The translations under genes were made by a program, and so were the position numbers. A DNA stretch of 64,000 nt, taken from Brevundimonas sp. (GTDB taxonomy: Bacteria; Pseudomonadota; Alphaproteobacteria; Caulobacterales; Caulobacteraceae). Where the stretch lies: positions 109,411-173,410 of the forward strand of contig NZ_JAIXTC010000015.1 of NCBI RefSeq assembly GCF_027484365.1. Reading direction: 5' to 3'. Positions 54,430 through 62,771 of this stretch are shown piece by piece (position 1 is the stretch's first letter; the number at the start of each line of letters is the position of its first letter). The notes under the pieces are model-generated. The model was not told the DNA's origin and did no database searches. It was given only the letters and a program-made list of their open reading frames with translations.

Positions 54430-55428
54430 TCAGTCGGGCGTCGGTGCGGGCAGGGCGGCGACGAGGGCGGCGACCACGTCATCAGCCGTCTTGCGCTCGG
54501 CCTCGGCGGCGAAGGACAGCAGGATGCGGTGACGCAGGACCGGGGCGGCCAGGGCGATGACATCCTCGCGCGTCGCGGCGAGGCGACCGTGCAGCAGGGC
54601 GCGGGCCTTGGCGGCCAGCACCAGGGCCTGACCGGCGCGCGGACCGGCACCCCAGCGGACGTAGTCCTGGACGGCCTTGGGTGCGTCCGCCGACGGGCGC
54701 GTGGCGCGCACGAGGGTGGTGATCCAGGTCAGCAGGGCCTCGCCGACATAGACGTCGCGCACCCATTTCTGCAGGGCGACGATGTCCTCTCCGACCATGA
54801 CCTGGGGCACGGCGCCGATGCCCGACCCGGTCGTCGCGACGAGGATGGCGCGCTCCTCTTCCGCGGTCGGATAGCCGACGCGGATGTTGAGCAGGAACCG
54901 GTCCAGCTGGGCCTCGGGCAGGGGATAGGTGCCGGCCTGTTCGAGCGGGTTCTGGGTCGCCAGGACGAAGAAGGGCTCGTTCAGCTTGTGGGTCACGCCC
55001 GCATAGCTGACCGTGTGTTCCTGCATGGCCTCCAGCAGGGCGGCCTGGGTCTTGGGCGGGGTGCGGTTCAGCTCGTCGGCGAGGAACAGGTTGGTGAAGA
55101 CCGGGCCGGGCTGGAAGCGGAAGCTGCGGTGGCCTGTGCCGTGATCCTCCTCCAGCACCTCGGTGCCGAGGATGTCGGAGGGCATCAGGTCGGGGGTGAA
55201 CTGGACCCGCCGGAACTCCAGATGCAGGGCCTGTCCCAGGGTGCGGACCAGCAGGGTCTTTCCGAGGCCGGGGACGCCCTCGATCAGGCAGTGGCCGCCG
55301 GCGAGCAGGCCGATCAGCAGCTGTTCCACGACCTCGTTCTGGCCGACGATGGCCTGGCCGATGGCGGCCTTCAGCTTGCCGAGCTGGGCCAGCCGGGCGT
55401 CGATCTCGGATTGGGTGGGCGTGGTCAT
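54430..55428 (-). CDS. moxR: MoxR family AAA+ ATPase
   Basis: This 332-aa ATPase is a chaperone-like remodelling enzyme. Walker A is EGVPGLGKT, Walker B is LFLADELNRTPPKTQAALLEAM, sensor 1 lies in FVLATQNPLEQAGTYPLPEAQLDRFL, and the MoxR lid follows after RDVYVGEALLTWI. MoxR proteins act on partner proteins together with vWA (DUF58) subunits to insert cofactors or mature complexes. It begins 45 bases after the DUF4159 gene, the largest gap in this operon, so a secondary promoter is possible. Confidence 0.94.
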   Translation of the reverse strand: MTTPTQSEIDARLAQLGKLKAAIGQAIVGQNEVVEQLLIGLLAGGHCLIEGVPGLGKTLLVRTLGQALHLEFRRVQFTPDLMPSDILGTEVLEEDHGTGHRSFRFQPGPVFTNLFLADELNRTPPKTQAALLEAMQEHTVSYAGVTHKLNEPFFVLATQNPLEQAGTYPLPEAQLDRFLLNIRVGYPTAEEERAILVATTGSGIGAVPQVMVGEDIVALQKWVRDVYVGEALLTWITTLVRATRPSADAPKAVQDYVRWGAGPRAGQALVLAAKARALLHGRLAATREDVIALAAPVLRHRILLSFAAEAERKTADDVVAALVAALPAPTPD

Positions 55429-55473
55429 CGGAGCTCCGGGGAGGAGGGAGGCGAAAAGGTCAGGCGGCCAGAG

Positions 55474-56196
55474 TCAGGCCGTCAGGGCGTAGATGATGAT
55501 GTTGACCGCGAACTTGGTGTTGTCCTCGGCCAGGAAGCGCTTGTTGCGCCAGTCGTAGTCCCACTCGCAGCCATAGTCCTTGTTCGAGTAGAGCACGCCC
55601 AGCCGACCATCGATCTCGATGCCCTTGAGGTAGTCGTGGATGAGGTCGTCGCCCCAGCCGTTCAGCTCGAAACTGGTCGCCGGCGGACCGTCCTCGAACT
55701 CGAAGAAGCTGCGGTAGAGGGCGTGGTCATTGGGCAGTTTCTTCAGGGCGTCGGCGCCGAAGATCTCGGCCATCTGGCGCTCGAAGGAGGTGGCGAACAG
55801 GCCGTCGATATCGTGGTTGCAGTCATCGACGAAGACGAAGCCGCCATTGCGGACATAGCGTTCGAAATTGCGCGCCTCGGCGGCGTTGAACTCCACCAGC
55901 TTGTGGCCGGCCAGGTAGCAGAACGGGGCGGTCAGCATGGCCGGATCGGCCAGGGCGATGACCCGCTCGTCGGGATCGACCCGCAGATTGGTGTAGTCGA
56001 CGAGGGAGGTCAGGATGTTGGCCGGCATCCGCTGGTCGACATCCCAGTCGCCGGAATCGTAGCGCAGCCGGGTGAACCAGAAATCATAGGTGGCCTGTGC
56101 CCCGGCGGCGTGCGGCAACCCTGCAAGCAGGGCCCCCAGCGCGCCGCCGGTCAGCAGTCGCAAGGCGTCGGCGCGTGTCATACCTGAACGCGACAC
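55474..56196 (-). CDS. Secreted DUF4159 protein
   Basis: This 240-aa protein has a signal peptide (ALRLLTGGALGALLAGLPHAAGAQA) and a DUF4159 domain: YDFWFTRLRYDSGDWDVDQRMP, VRNGGFVFVDDCNHDIDGLF, HALYRSFFEFEDGPPA, and YDWRNKRFLAEDNTKFAVNIIIYALT. This domain often accompanies Bat/MoxR clusters, as here. Its fold is GATase-like by resemblance; the role is unknown. GTG 56196, with GGAGAGGG 5 bases upstream, is preferred over ATG 56181. It lies 13 bases after tldE, so its signal-bearing product is co-made with TldD/TldE. Confidence 0.86.
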   Translation of the reverse strand: MSRSGMTRADALRLLTGGALGALLAGLPHAAGAQATYDFWFTRLRYDSGDWDVDQRMPANILTSLVDYTNLRVDPDERVIALADPAMLTAPFCYLAGHKLVEFNAAEARNFERYVRNGGFVFVDDCNHDIDGLFATSFERQMAEIFGADALKKLPNDHALYRSFFEFEDGPPATSFELNGWGDDLIHDYLKGIEIDGRLGVLYSNKDYGCEWDYDWRNKRFLAEDNTKFAVNIIIYALTA

Positions 56197-56209
56197 GCAC
56201 CCTCTCCGG

Positions 56210-57544
56210 TCAGACGGCGTCGGACAGGGAGGTGAAGGTGAAGTCGCGCAGACGCATCGGAGGGATCATCATCGACAGGTTGGACTCGTCGCCCGCGACA
56301 CGGACCGGACGGCCCAGTTCGTCGATGTTGTTCAGCATGATCACCGGCGACTCGTTGAAGCGGAAGTTCTTCAGCGGGTACTTCAGCTCGCCGTTCTCGA
56401 TGTAGAAGGTGCCGTCGCGGGTCAGGCCGGTCAGCAGCACGGTCTGCGGATCGACCATGCGGATGTACCAGGTGCGGGTCACCAGGATGCCGCGCTCGGT
56501 CTCGCGAACCAGCTCCGAGATCGACTTCGTGCCGCCCGACATGATCAGGTTGCCGGGGGTGGCGTTGGCGGTCTTGCCCTGTTTTTCGGCCCAGTAGCGG
56601 CCGTAGTTCAGGTTGGTGACGACGCCGTCCTTGACGAAATCCATCCGCTCGCGCGGCAGGCCGTCGCCGTCCCAGGGCAGGACCGGGGCCTCGTCATGCC
56701 AGGGGTCGGCCGTGAAGGTGACGCGCGGATCAAAGACCTGTTCGCCGATCTTGTTGCCGCCGCCCGCCTTGGACAGGAAGCTGCGGCCTTCATCGGCCGC
56801 ACGGGCGCCGAAGAAGTTGAACATGAAGGAGATCAGGCCGGCGGCGGCGGCGGGCTCCAGGATGACCGTGTATTTGCCGGGCTCCAGGGCCTGGGCCTCG
56901 ACCGAAGCCGAAGCCTTGCGCATCGCGATCTGGATGTCGCTGTCGACGTTGAAGTCGCCGGCGTCCTTCAGGCTGCGGCCGACCCAGCCGGATCCCTTGC
57001 CGTCCTCGGTGCGCACCGTGCAGGTGTAGTTGAGACTGGTCGCGCGCTGGTAGCCGAAATTCCCGTTCGAGTTGGCGAAGGCGGTGAAGCCGGCGCTGTC
57101 GTTCAGGAAGCCGGCCGCGATCAGGTTCTGCGACTTGCAGGGATCGATCGAGGCGCGGGCGATCTCGGCCCGGTTTTCCGGCGTGATCGCGGCGGTGGCG
57201 GTGTTGAACGTATCGCTGGCGCGATAGGTCTGGCGCTGGACCGCCGGCATGAACTCCGGGTTTTCCGGCGCGAGCTTGGCCAGGTCCTCGGCGCGTTTGA
57301 CGACGCGGGCGAGGGCCTCGTCCGAGAACTCGTTGATGGTGGCCGTGCCGACCCGTTTGCCGAATGCGACCTGGACGCCGAGTTCGACGTCCGAGACCAC
57401 GCCCGAGGTGGACACGTTGTTGAGGGCGAAGCGGATGTTGCCCTCGGTGCCGCCGCCCAGCTGGGCGGTGCATTCGTCGGCGGTCGACAGCGCGATCACC
57501 TTCTCGAGGATCGTCCTGGCCTCGGCTTCCGTCATGATGCTCAT
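56210..57544 (-). CDS. pmbA: TldE/PmbA-like subunit of the TldD/TldE metalloprotease
   Basis: This 444-aa protein is the TldE (PmbA) type: a TldD-like fold without the zinc HExxxH motif. It has TAQLGGGTEGNIRFALNNVSTSG, VGTATINEFSDEAL, YTVILEPAAAAGLISFMFNFFGARAADEGRSFL and PGNLIMSGGTKSISELVRETERGILVT. In E. coli TldD and TldE form a heterodimeric protease that trims modified or unfolded peptides; that is known. No signal peptide is present, in contrast to its partner TldD upstream. It starts 22 bases after tldD. Confidence 0.92.
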   Translation of the reverse strand: MSIMTEAEARTILEKVIALSTADECTAQLGGGTEGNIRFALNNVSTSGVVSDVELGVQVAFGKRVGTATINEFSDEALARVVKRAEDLAKLAPENPEFMPAVQRQTYRASDTFNTATAAITPENRAEIARASIDPCKSQNLIAAGFLNDSAGFTAFANSNGNFGYQRATSLNYTCTVRTEDGKGSGWVGRSLKDAGDFNVDSDIQIAMRKASASVEAQALEPGKYTVILEPAAAAGLISFMFNFFGARAADEGRSFLSKAGGGNKIGEQVFDPRVTFTADPWHDEAPVLPWDGDGLPRERMDFVKDGVVTNLNYGRYWAEKQGKTANATPGNLIMSGGTKSISELVRETERGILVTRTWYIRMVDPQTVLLTGLTRDGTFYIENGELKYPLKNFRFNESPVIMLNNIDELGRPVRVAGDESNLSMMIPPMRLRDFTFTSLSDAV

Positions 57545-57566
57545 GTGATTTTTCCCTTGGGTCCGA

Positions 57567-59201
57567 TCAACCGAGCGAACGCGCGGTGTTGATGACGTTG
57601 ATGCCGTCGAAGCGGGTCGTCGACGAGCCGTGGCTGACGGCCGAAACCTGGCTGGGCTGGCCCTTGCCGTCGAAGAATGAGCCGAACATGCGGTAGTCGC
57701 TCTCGTCGCAGATGGCCGAACAGGCGTTCCAGAACTCCGGCGTGCGCATCTGGTAGGCGACGTCCTCGAGCGGCCGGGTGATCTCGCCGTTCTTGATCTC
57801 GTAGAACAGGGTGCCGCCGAACTGGGCGTTGTAGCGCTGCTGGTCGATCGAGAAGGAGCCGCGACCCAGGATGTAGATCCCGTTCTCGACGTTGGCGATC
57901 ATGTCGTTGACCTTCATCGGACGCGTGCCGGGCTTCAGCGAGACGTTGGCCATCCGCTGGAACTGAACCGTCGACCAGCTGTCGGCATAGGAGCAGCCGT
58001 CGGATTCCGTCTTGCCCAGGATGTGCACCTGGTCGCGCGTCGCCTGGTAGTCGACCAGCTTGCCGTCCCTGACCAGATCCCATGACTTGGTCTTGACGCC
58101 CTCGTCGTCGAACTCGACCGCGCCCAGCGACCCGACCTGGGTCTTGTCGGCGACCAGGTTGACGATGTCCGATCCGTACTGGAAGCGGCTCTCGCGCTTG
58201 TCGAGGGTGGCGAAGGAGGTGCCGGCGTAGTTGGCTTCGTAGCCGAGCACGCGGTCGAGCTCGAGCGGGTGGCCGACCGACTCGTGAATGGTCAGACCCA
58301 GGTGGTTGGGGTCCAGAACCAGATCGTAGGAGCCCGGGCGGACCGACGTTGCCGTGAGCTTCTCGCGCGCCTGTTCGGCTGCTGCGACCGCGTCCTTGGT
58401 CATGTCATAGGACATGCCGTAGCTGACCACGCCATTGGAGGCGACGATCTGGTCGGCCGTGTTGCCGTCCAGATATTCGTAGCCCAGACCCATCGGGGCC
58501 GAGAGGCCGTCGCGGGTGCGGAATTTGCCTGTCGTCTGGTCGATCGCCGTGACGGTGAACGGCGCCCAGATCCGGTGCACGTCCTGGTCGATGTAGGAGC
58601 CGTCCGAGCTGGCGAAATACTTCTGCTCATTGACCAGGAACAGCTGCGAATTGACGAAGTTGGCACCCGCGTTCATCGCCGCGGCGTTGACGCCCAGCAG
58701 CAGTTCGACCTTCTCCTCGATCGGCACTTCCATGGCGTTGCGGCGGATCGGTGTCTTCCAGGCGACCTCGCCGACGCCGCGCGTGGGGGCCAGCTGGACG
58801 GGCTGGGTCTGGTGGCGGGCATTCGCCTTGGCGATGGCGACGGCCAGGCGGGCGGCCTCGGCGACCGCTTCCGGCGTCATGATGTTGGTGGCCGAGAAGC
58901 CCCAGGCGCCGTCGGCGATGACGCGCACGCCCGTGCCCATCGACTCGGTGTTGACGATGTTCTGGACGTTGGCTTCGCGGGTGATCACGAACTGGCGCAT
59001 GTAGCGGCCGACGCGGACGTCGCAGTAGGTGGCGCCGGCAGCCGAGGCGGCGCTGAGGCCTGCATCTGCGAGGCGCTTCTTGACCGCGATCTCGAGGGTC
59101 TCGGTCAGTTGCGACGCGGCGATGGCGCGTCCGGCGAATCCGGGCAGCAGAAGCCCCCCCGCGCCGATGCCGCAAGCGGCGAGGAATGAACGTCTATCCA
59201 A
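57567..59201 (-). CDS. tldD: TldD-like metalloprotease with a Tat signal peptide
   Basis: This 544-aa zinc protease subunit has the catalytic HExxxH in LTIHESVGHPLELDR and the downstream zinc region DGCSYADSWS. Its N-terminus LDRRSFLAACGIGAGGLLLPGFAGRAIAAS is a twin-arginine signal (RRSFLA, hydrophobic core, AIA cleavage), so the folded enzyme should be exported. The start is TTG 59201 with GGTGGAGAG upstream; the track start at 59312 would bury the signal under 37 residues. TldD is cytoplasmic in E. coli, so export is unusual. First gene of an eight-gene reverse-strand operon. Confidence 0.92.
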   Translation of the reverse strand: MDRRSFLAACGIGAGGLLLPGFAGRAIAASQLTETLEIAVKKRLADAGLSAASAAGATYCDVRVGRYMRQFVITREANVQNIVNTESMGTGVRVIADGAWGFSATNIMTPEAVAEAARLAVAIAKANARHQTQPVQLAPTRGVGEVAWKTPIRRNAMEVPIEEKVELLLGVNAAAMNAGANFVNSQLFLVNEQKYFASSDGSYIDQDVHRIWAPFTVTAIDQTTGKFRTRDGLSAPMGLGYEYLDGNTADQIVASNGVVSYGMSYDMTKDAVAAAEQAREKLTATSVRPGSYDLVLDPNHLGLTIHESVGHPLELDRVLGYEANYAGTSFATLDKRESRFQYGSDIVNLVADKTQVGSLGAVEFDDEGVKTKSWDLVRDGKLVDYQATRDQVHILGKTESDGCSYADSWSTVQFQRMANVSLKPGTRPMKVNDMIANVENGIYILGRGSFSIDQQRYNAQFGGTLFYEIKNGEITRPLEDVAYQMRTPEFWNACSAICDESDYRMFGSFFDGKGQPSQVSAVSHGSSTTRFDGINVINTARSLG

Positions 59202-59293
59202 GGCTTCTCTCCACCCGAATGGCCTGCCGCGGGGGCGCGCAGGCGGTGATGAGCGGGCGTCGCACAGAGCCCCCTCGTCACGCGGGCCGCATC

Positions 59294-59320
59294 TTTGACA
59301 GGCCGATGACACAGGTCAAA
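59294..59320. promoter_or_regulatory. Inverted repeat TTTGAC-N15-GTCAAA upstream of tldD
   Basis: Perfect 6-bp arms 93-119 bases before the tldD start. On the reverse strand the outer arm includes TTGACC, a -35-like hexamer, but the base pairs 17 further on (AAAGAT) make a poor -10. It may be an operator of the tldD operon. Confidence 0.3.
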
Positions 59321-59385
59321 CGATCGGAGCGGTTAAGGCCGATCATTACGAACTCTTAACGCCGGACCCCGTGTTGGCGGGCGGT

Positions 59386-60255
59386 TCAGGCCGCCGGATC
59401 GAAGGGACGGAGCGGCACCAGAGGCGCGAACTCGCCCTCTGTCCGCGTCATGCGTGCCTGAATCGCGGCCATGACGTCGGCCGGACTCCACAGCGATCCC
59501 TGCATCACCGCGATCCACTCCAGCCCCTCGGCCACGGTGTGGTCGCGGGCATGGTTGAGGGCGGCCTTGGAGCCGGAGACGGCGAGCGGCGCCTTAGCGG
59601 CTATCCGCCGGGCCATGTCGAACGCGGCGGCCAGGACGGTATCGGCGTCGGGCAGGATCGCGTTGACCAGACCCAATTTCTCGGCGCGCTCCGATGTCAG
59701 TGTGGATCCCGTATAGGCCAGCTCCCGGACAACGCCCTCCGGCATCAATTTGGGCAGACGCTGCAGGCTGCCGATGTCGGCCATCATGCCGATATTGATC
59801 TCCTCAATGCGGAAATAGGCGTCCGCGCTGGCCAGCCGGATGTCGCAGGCCGCGATCAGGTCGAGGCCGCCGCCGACGCATGCGCCCTGAATGGCGGCGA
59901 TGACCGGGAAGCGCACCTTCTCGAGTGTCGTCAGGGTCTCCTGCAGATCGCGGGCGGTCTGGTGGAAGGCCTGACGGTCGGCCGCCGTGTCGGCGCTCAG
60001 GATCGCGCCGCCGGAGAAGACCGAGATGTCCATGCCGGCGCAGAAATTCCTGCCCTCTCCCGACAGGACGAGAGCGCGAACCTCGCCGGTCGCGTCCAGC
60101 GCCTTCAGCTCCGGACCGAACCGTCGCCAGAAGTCGATGTCGAGGGCGTTCGACGCCTCGGGACGGGTCAGACGCAGGTGGGCGACCGGACCGTCGCGGG
60201 TGATTTCGAAGCTTGGCAAGGCGAGACGCGTCCTGTTGACCGGGGCTACCACCAT
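59386..60255 (-). CDS. Crotonase-family protein, dienoyl-CoA isomerase (ECH1)-like
   Basis: This 289-aa protein belongs to the enoyl-CoA hydratase/isomerase superfamily. The oxyanion holes are GRNFCAGMDISVF and IQGACVGGGLDLIAACDIRLAS. The active-site stretch reads FRIEEINIGMMADIGSLQRLPK, keeping the Glu and Asp pair that mammalian ECH1 uses to isomerise 3,5-dienoyl-CoA to 2,4-dienoyl-CoA. A role in oxidation of unsaturated fatty acids is therefore likely. It stands alone, 191 bases downstream of the response regulator gene on the same strand. Confidence 0.88.
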   Translation of the reverse strand: MVVAPVNRTRLALPSFEITRDGPVAHLRLTRPEASNALDIDFWRRFGPELKALDATGEVRALVLSGEGRNFCAGMDISVFSGGAILSADTAADRQAFHQTARDLQETLTTLEKVRFPVIAAIQGACVGGGLDLIAACDIRLASADAYFRIEEINIGMMADIGSLQRLPKLMPEGVVRELAYTGSTLTSERAEKLGLVNAILPDADTVLAAAFDMARRIAAKAPLAVSGSKAALNHARDHTVAEGLEWIAVMQGSLWSPADVMAAIQARMTRTEGEFAPLVPLRPFDPAA

Positions 60256-60446
60256 GCCACAGGCTCGCCCCAGACCAAGTCCTGATTGAAGACGCTCAGG
60301 GCGCGATCGGACTTGGCCGGCGCGACGCCCCCGGGACGGGCGCGGCGCTCGACGCCTTGACCGACGAGGAAACTCTGACCCGTTGCCGCGCCGAGGTGCA
60401 TCACAGGGCCCGTCTGATGTGGCGGATCGGCTTCGCGCCCTGACCG

Positions 60447-61055
60447 CTAGCCAGTGGACATCAGTCCCATACGGACCAGGGCCGACAGGTTGCCCGCCTG
60501 CATCTTGCTCATCACCTTCGCGCGGAAGATCTCGACGGTGCGCGGGCTGATCTCCAGGTCTGCAGCGATCTCCTTGTTGGAGCGGCCTTCGACCAGGGCG
60601 CGGAACACCTGGTGCTCGCGCTGGCTCAACTGGGCGATGCGGTCGGCGATTTCCCGCCGGCTTTGGCGCTCGTGCTCCTGTTTCGACAGATGGCCCAGAC
60701 AGCCGCGCACCGCTTCGAGCAGGCGATACGGGTCGAAGGGCTTCTCGATGAAGTCGACGACGCCCGACTTCATCATCTGAACGGCCATCGGCACGTCGGC
60801 GTGTCCGGTGATCACGATGATCGGCCAGGCGGCGCCTTTCAGCTCCCGCAGGCGGCGAACCACCTCGATGCCATCCATGTCGGGCATGCGCACGTCGGTG
60901 ATCACGCAGGCTGAATCCACCTCCGGAAGGTTGGCCAACAGTTCGCCGCCGGTGGCGAAGGCCCGGGCGCGGAGACCCTCGCCGCGAAGAAGGATGACCA
61001 GGGCGTCGCGAACGGCGTCGTCATCCTCGGCAATCAGCACCGCGATCGTATTCAT
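60447..61055 (-). CDS. FixJ-family response regulator
   Basis: This 202-aa two-domain regulator has a receiver with phospho-acceptor Asp54 (ACVITDVRMPDMDG) and switch Lys in FIEKPFDPYRLL, then a LuxR/FixJ helix-turn-helix (LSQREHQVFRALVEGRSNKEIAADLEISPRTVEIFRAKVMSKM). Its start overlaps the kinase stop by 4 bases, so the pair is made together. FixJ homologues control microaerobic and respiratory genes, but the output here is unknown. The ORF is complete and typical in length. Confidence 0.93.
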   Translation of the reverse strand: MNTIAVLIAEDDDAVRDALVILLRGEGLRARAFATGGELLANLPEVDSACVITDVRMPDMDGIEVVRRLRELKGAAWPIIVITGHADVPMAVQMMKSGVVDFIEKPFDPYRLLEAVRGCLGHLSKQEHERQSRREIADRIAQLSQREHQVFRALVEGRSNKEIAADLEISPRTVEIFRAKVMSKMQAGNLSALVRMGLMSTG

Positions 61056-62512
61056 GAGTCCAACAGTTCCCGCTCGCGCATCAGACAGAACGAGAAGGCG
61101 GCCCCGCCCAGCGGACTGGCCTCGACCTTCAGTACGCCACCGTGACTCTCGATTATGGTCCGGGTTACGGAAAGCCCCAGTCCCATACCGCCGGACTTTG
61201 TACTGATCAGGGGGCGGAAGATACTCTCCATATCGGCGGTTGCTATACCCGCGCCATTGTCCTCGACACGGATCTCGTAGGCCTCCGGCGAGATCGCCCG
61301 GCCGGAAACGACGACGCGCGGATCCGGCCGTCCCTCGAGGGCTTCGACGGCGTTGCGCACGAGATTGACCATGGCCTGCTGGAACTGGATCCGCTCGGCC
61401 CAGACCCTGTCGTTCTCCTCGTCGATATAGAACTCGATTGTCGCCCCTCCCGTGCCCCCGATCATCTCGAGGACGCCCTGAAGGTCGTAGATCATCGTGC
61501 CCGTGCGTTCGACATCCAGCCCACGGGTCTCGTGCGCCAGAAGTTCGCGCATTCGCCGGATGATTTCCCCGGCGCGCAGCAACTGACCCTTGGCCATGTC
61601 GACGGTCCGGCCCGCGCTGTCCGCCACGGGGCCTGCGCGACGCATGTCGGTCTTGGCCGCATGCAGATAGGTGACGGCGGCGCTGAGCGGCTGGTTCAGT
61701 TCATGGGCCAGTGTGGCCGCCATCTCCCCCAGGGAGTTCAGCCGCCAAACCCGGTTCAACTGGGTGTGCAGCTCCCGGGCCTGGGCATCGGCGGTGTGGG
61801 TCGCGGTCAGGTCGGTCAGCGTCAGGATGGCGTGATCGGGATCGTTCTCGTCCTCGTTGATGCCGAGCTGGATATTCAGGTGCAGCCGCTGGCCGTCGCC
61901 CCGGCGCGCCACCCATGATCCTGGCCCTGCACCGCCCGCGATGCGAGGCGCGAAGGTCTTCAGATCGAAATCCTCAACGAAAAGGCTGAACGGTTCGCCC
62001 GTCGCGAGCCCTTCGGACGCGGCCAGCAAGACGGAGGCGGACGGGGTCAGCGAACGAATGACGCCCCGGCGGTCCAGCATCACGACCGGAACGGACACCA
62101 GCACGGTCTGGAGCATGTGGTCGCGCCGGGCCAGCCGCAGTGAGAGCTCGTCGGCATGCCGGCGGGAGACGCGCAGGCGCCGGAATCCCTCGGAGATCAG
62201 CCAGGCCACGGTCGCGAACAGAACCGCATTGACGATCATGTCGATAACACTGTCCTGGCGGTCCAGGATGACGTTCGCCGTGATGGCCAGGAGGATGGCG
62301 AAGACCGTTTCGCGCCGGCCGGCCAGCAGGGCCACGGCCATCACGGCGGGCAGCATGGGCAGGTAGTAGAAGCTGCCGAATCCTTCCAGCGCGGTCCGTA
62401 TGCCGACGGCGGCCAGCACGGCGACGATTGCCAGGGGATAACCGGCCCACGGCGCCTGGGCCAACTGCGCCGCCCTCGTCCGGATCAACGCGATCGCGTT
62501 CTGTCGCCACAT
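61052..62512 (-). CDS. Membrane sensor histidine kinase (FixL-family catalytic part)
   Basis: This 486-aa kinase has an N-terminal DUF4118-like block of four membrane helices (about residues 22-110), a coiled linker, one PAS-like domain (about 125-245, DHMLQTVLVSVPVVMLDRRGVI), then HisKA with phospho-acceptor His in AATLAHELNQPLSAAVTYL and an HATPase domain (NLVRNAVEAL, DNGAGI, GGMGLGLSV). The AHELNQPL form is that of FixL/DctB-type kinases. The PAS domain shows no obvious haem-binding FixL signature, so the signal is unclear. Paired with the FixJ-like regulator. Confidence 0.92.
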   Translation of the reverse strand: MWRQNAIALIRTRAAQLAQAPWAGYPLAIVAVLAAVGIRTALEGFGSFYYLPMLPAVMAVALLAGRRETVFAILLAITANVILDRQDSVIDMIVNAVLFATVAWLISEGFRRLRVSRRHADELSLRLARRDHMLQTVLVSVPVVMLDRRGVIRSLTPSASVLLAASEGLATGEPFSLFVEDFDLKTFAPRIAGGAGPGSWVARRGDGQRLHLNIQLGINEDENDPDHAILTLTDLTATHTADAQARELHTQLNRVWRLNSLGEMAATLAHELNQPLSAAVTYLHAAKTDMRRAGPVADSAGRTVDMAKGQLLRAGEIIRRMRELLAHETRGLDVERTGTMIYDLQGVLEMIGGTGGATIEFYIDEENDRVWAERIQFQQAMVNLVRNAVEALEGRPDPRVVVSGRAISPEAYEIRVEDNGAGIATADMESIFRPLISTKSGGMGLGLSVTRTIIESHGGVLKVEASPLGGAAFSFCLMRERELLDS

Positions 62513-62771
62513 CCAGCCGTCTCAATCAGCTTCGAGCGAAGTCGGGCCCTGTCCGTGCAGCTTGCAGCGATTCGGTCCCGCAGCGACGCGTCTATCATCG
62601 TCAAGGGCAGGGGCCGGAATTCATCCCGAAAATGAGGAACTTCCGCGGCCGGATCGTGCCCGTTTTGCAACCGTTTAAGTATTTCCACGTAGGCGGACAT
62701 TCACCAAAAAATACGTCGGCGTTGACCATGCTGGCATTTGCTGCGGTCCAAAACGCTCTTGGCACGATCCG

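Noticed and set aside
54529-56187. 552-aa forward ORF opposite moxR and DUF4159
   Set aside because: Shadow of two recognised reverse-strand genes.
59334-59362. TTAA elements upstream of tldD resembling a CtrA box
   Set aside because: The exact TTAA pair is 19 bases apart, and the N7-spaced alternative (ATTA-N7-TTAA) mismatches one half-site at two positions.
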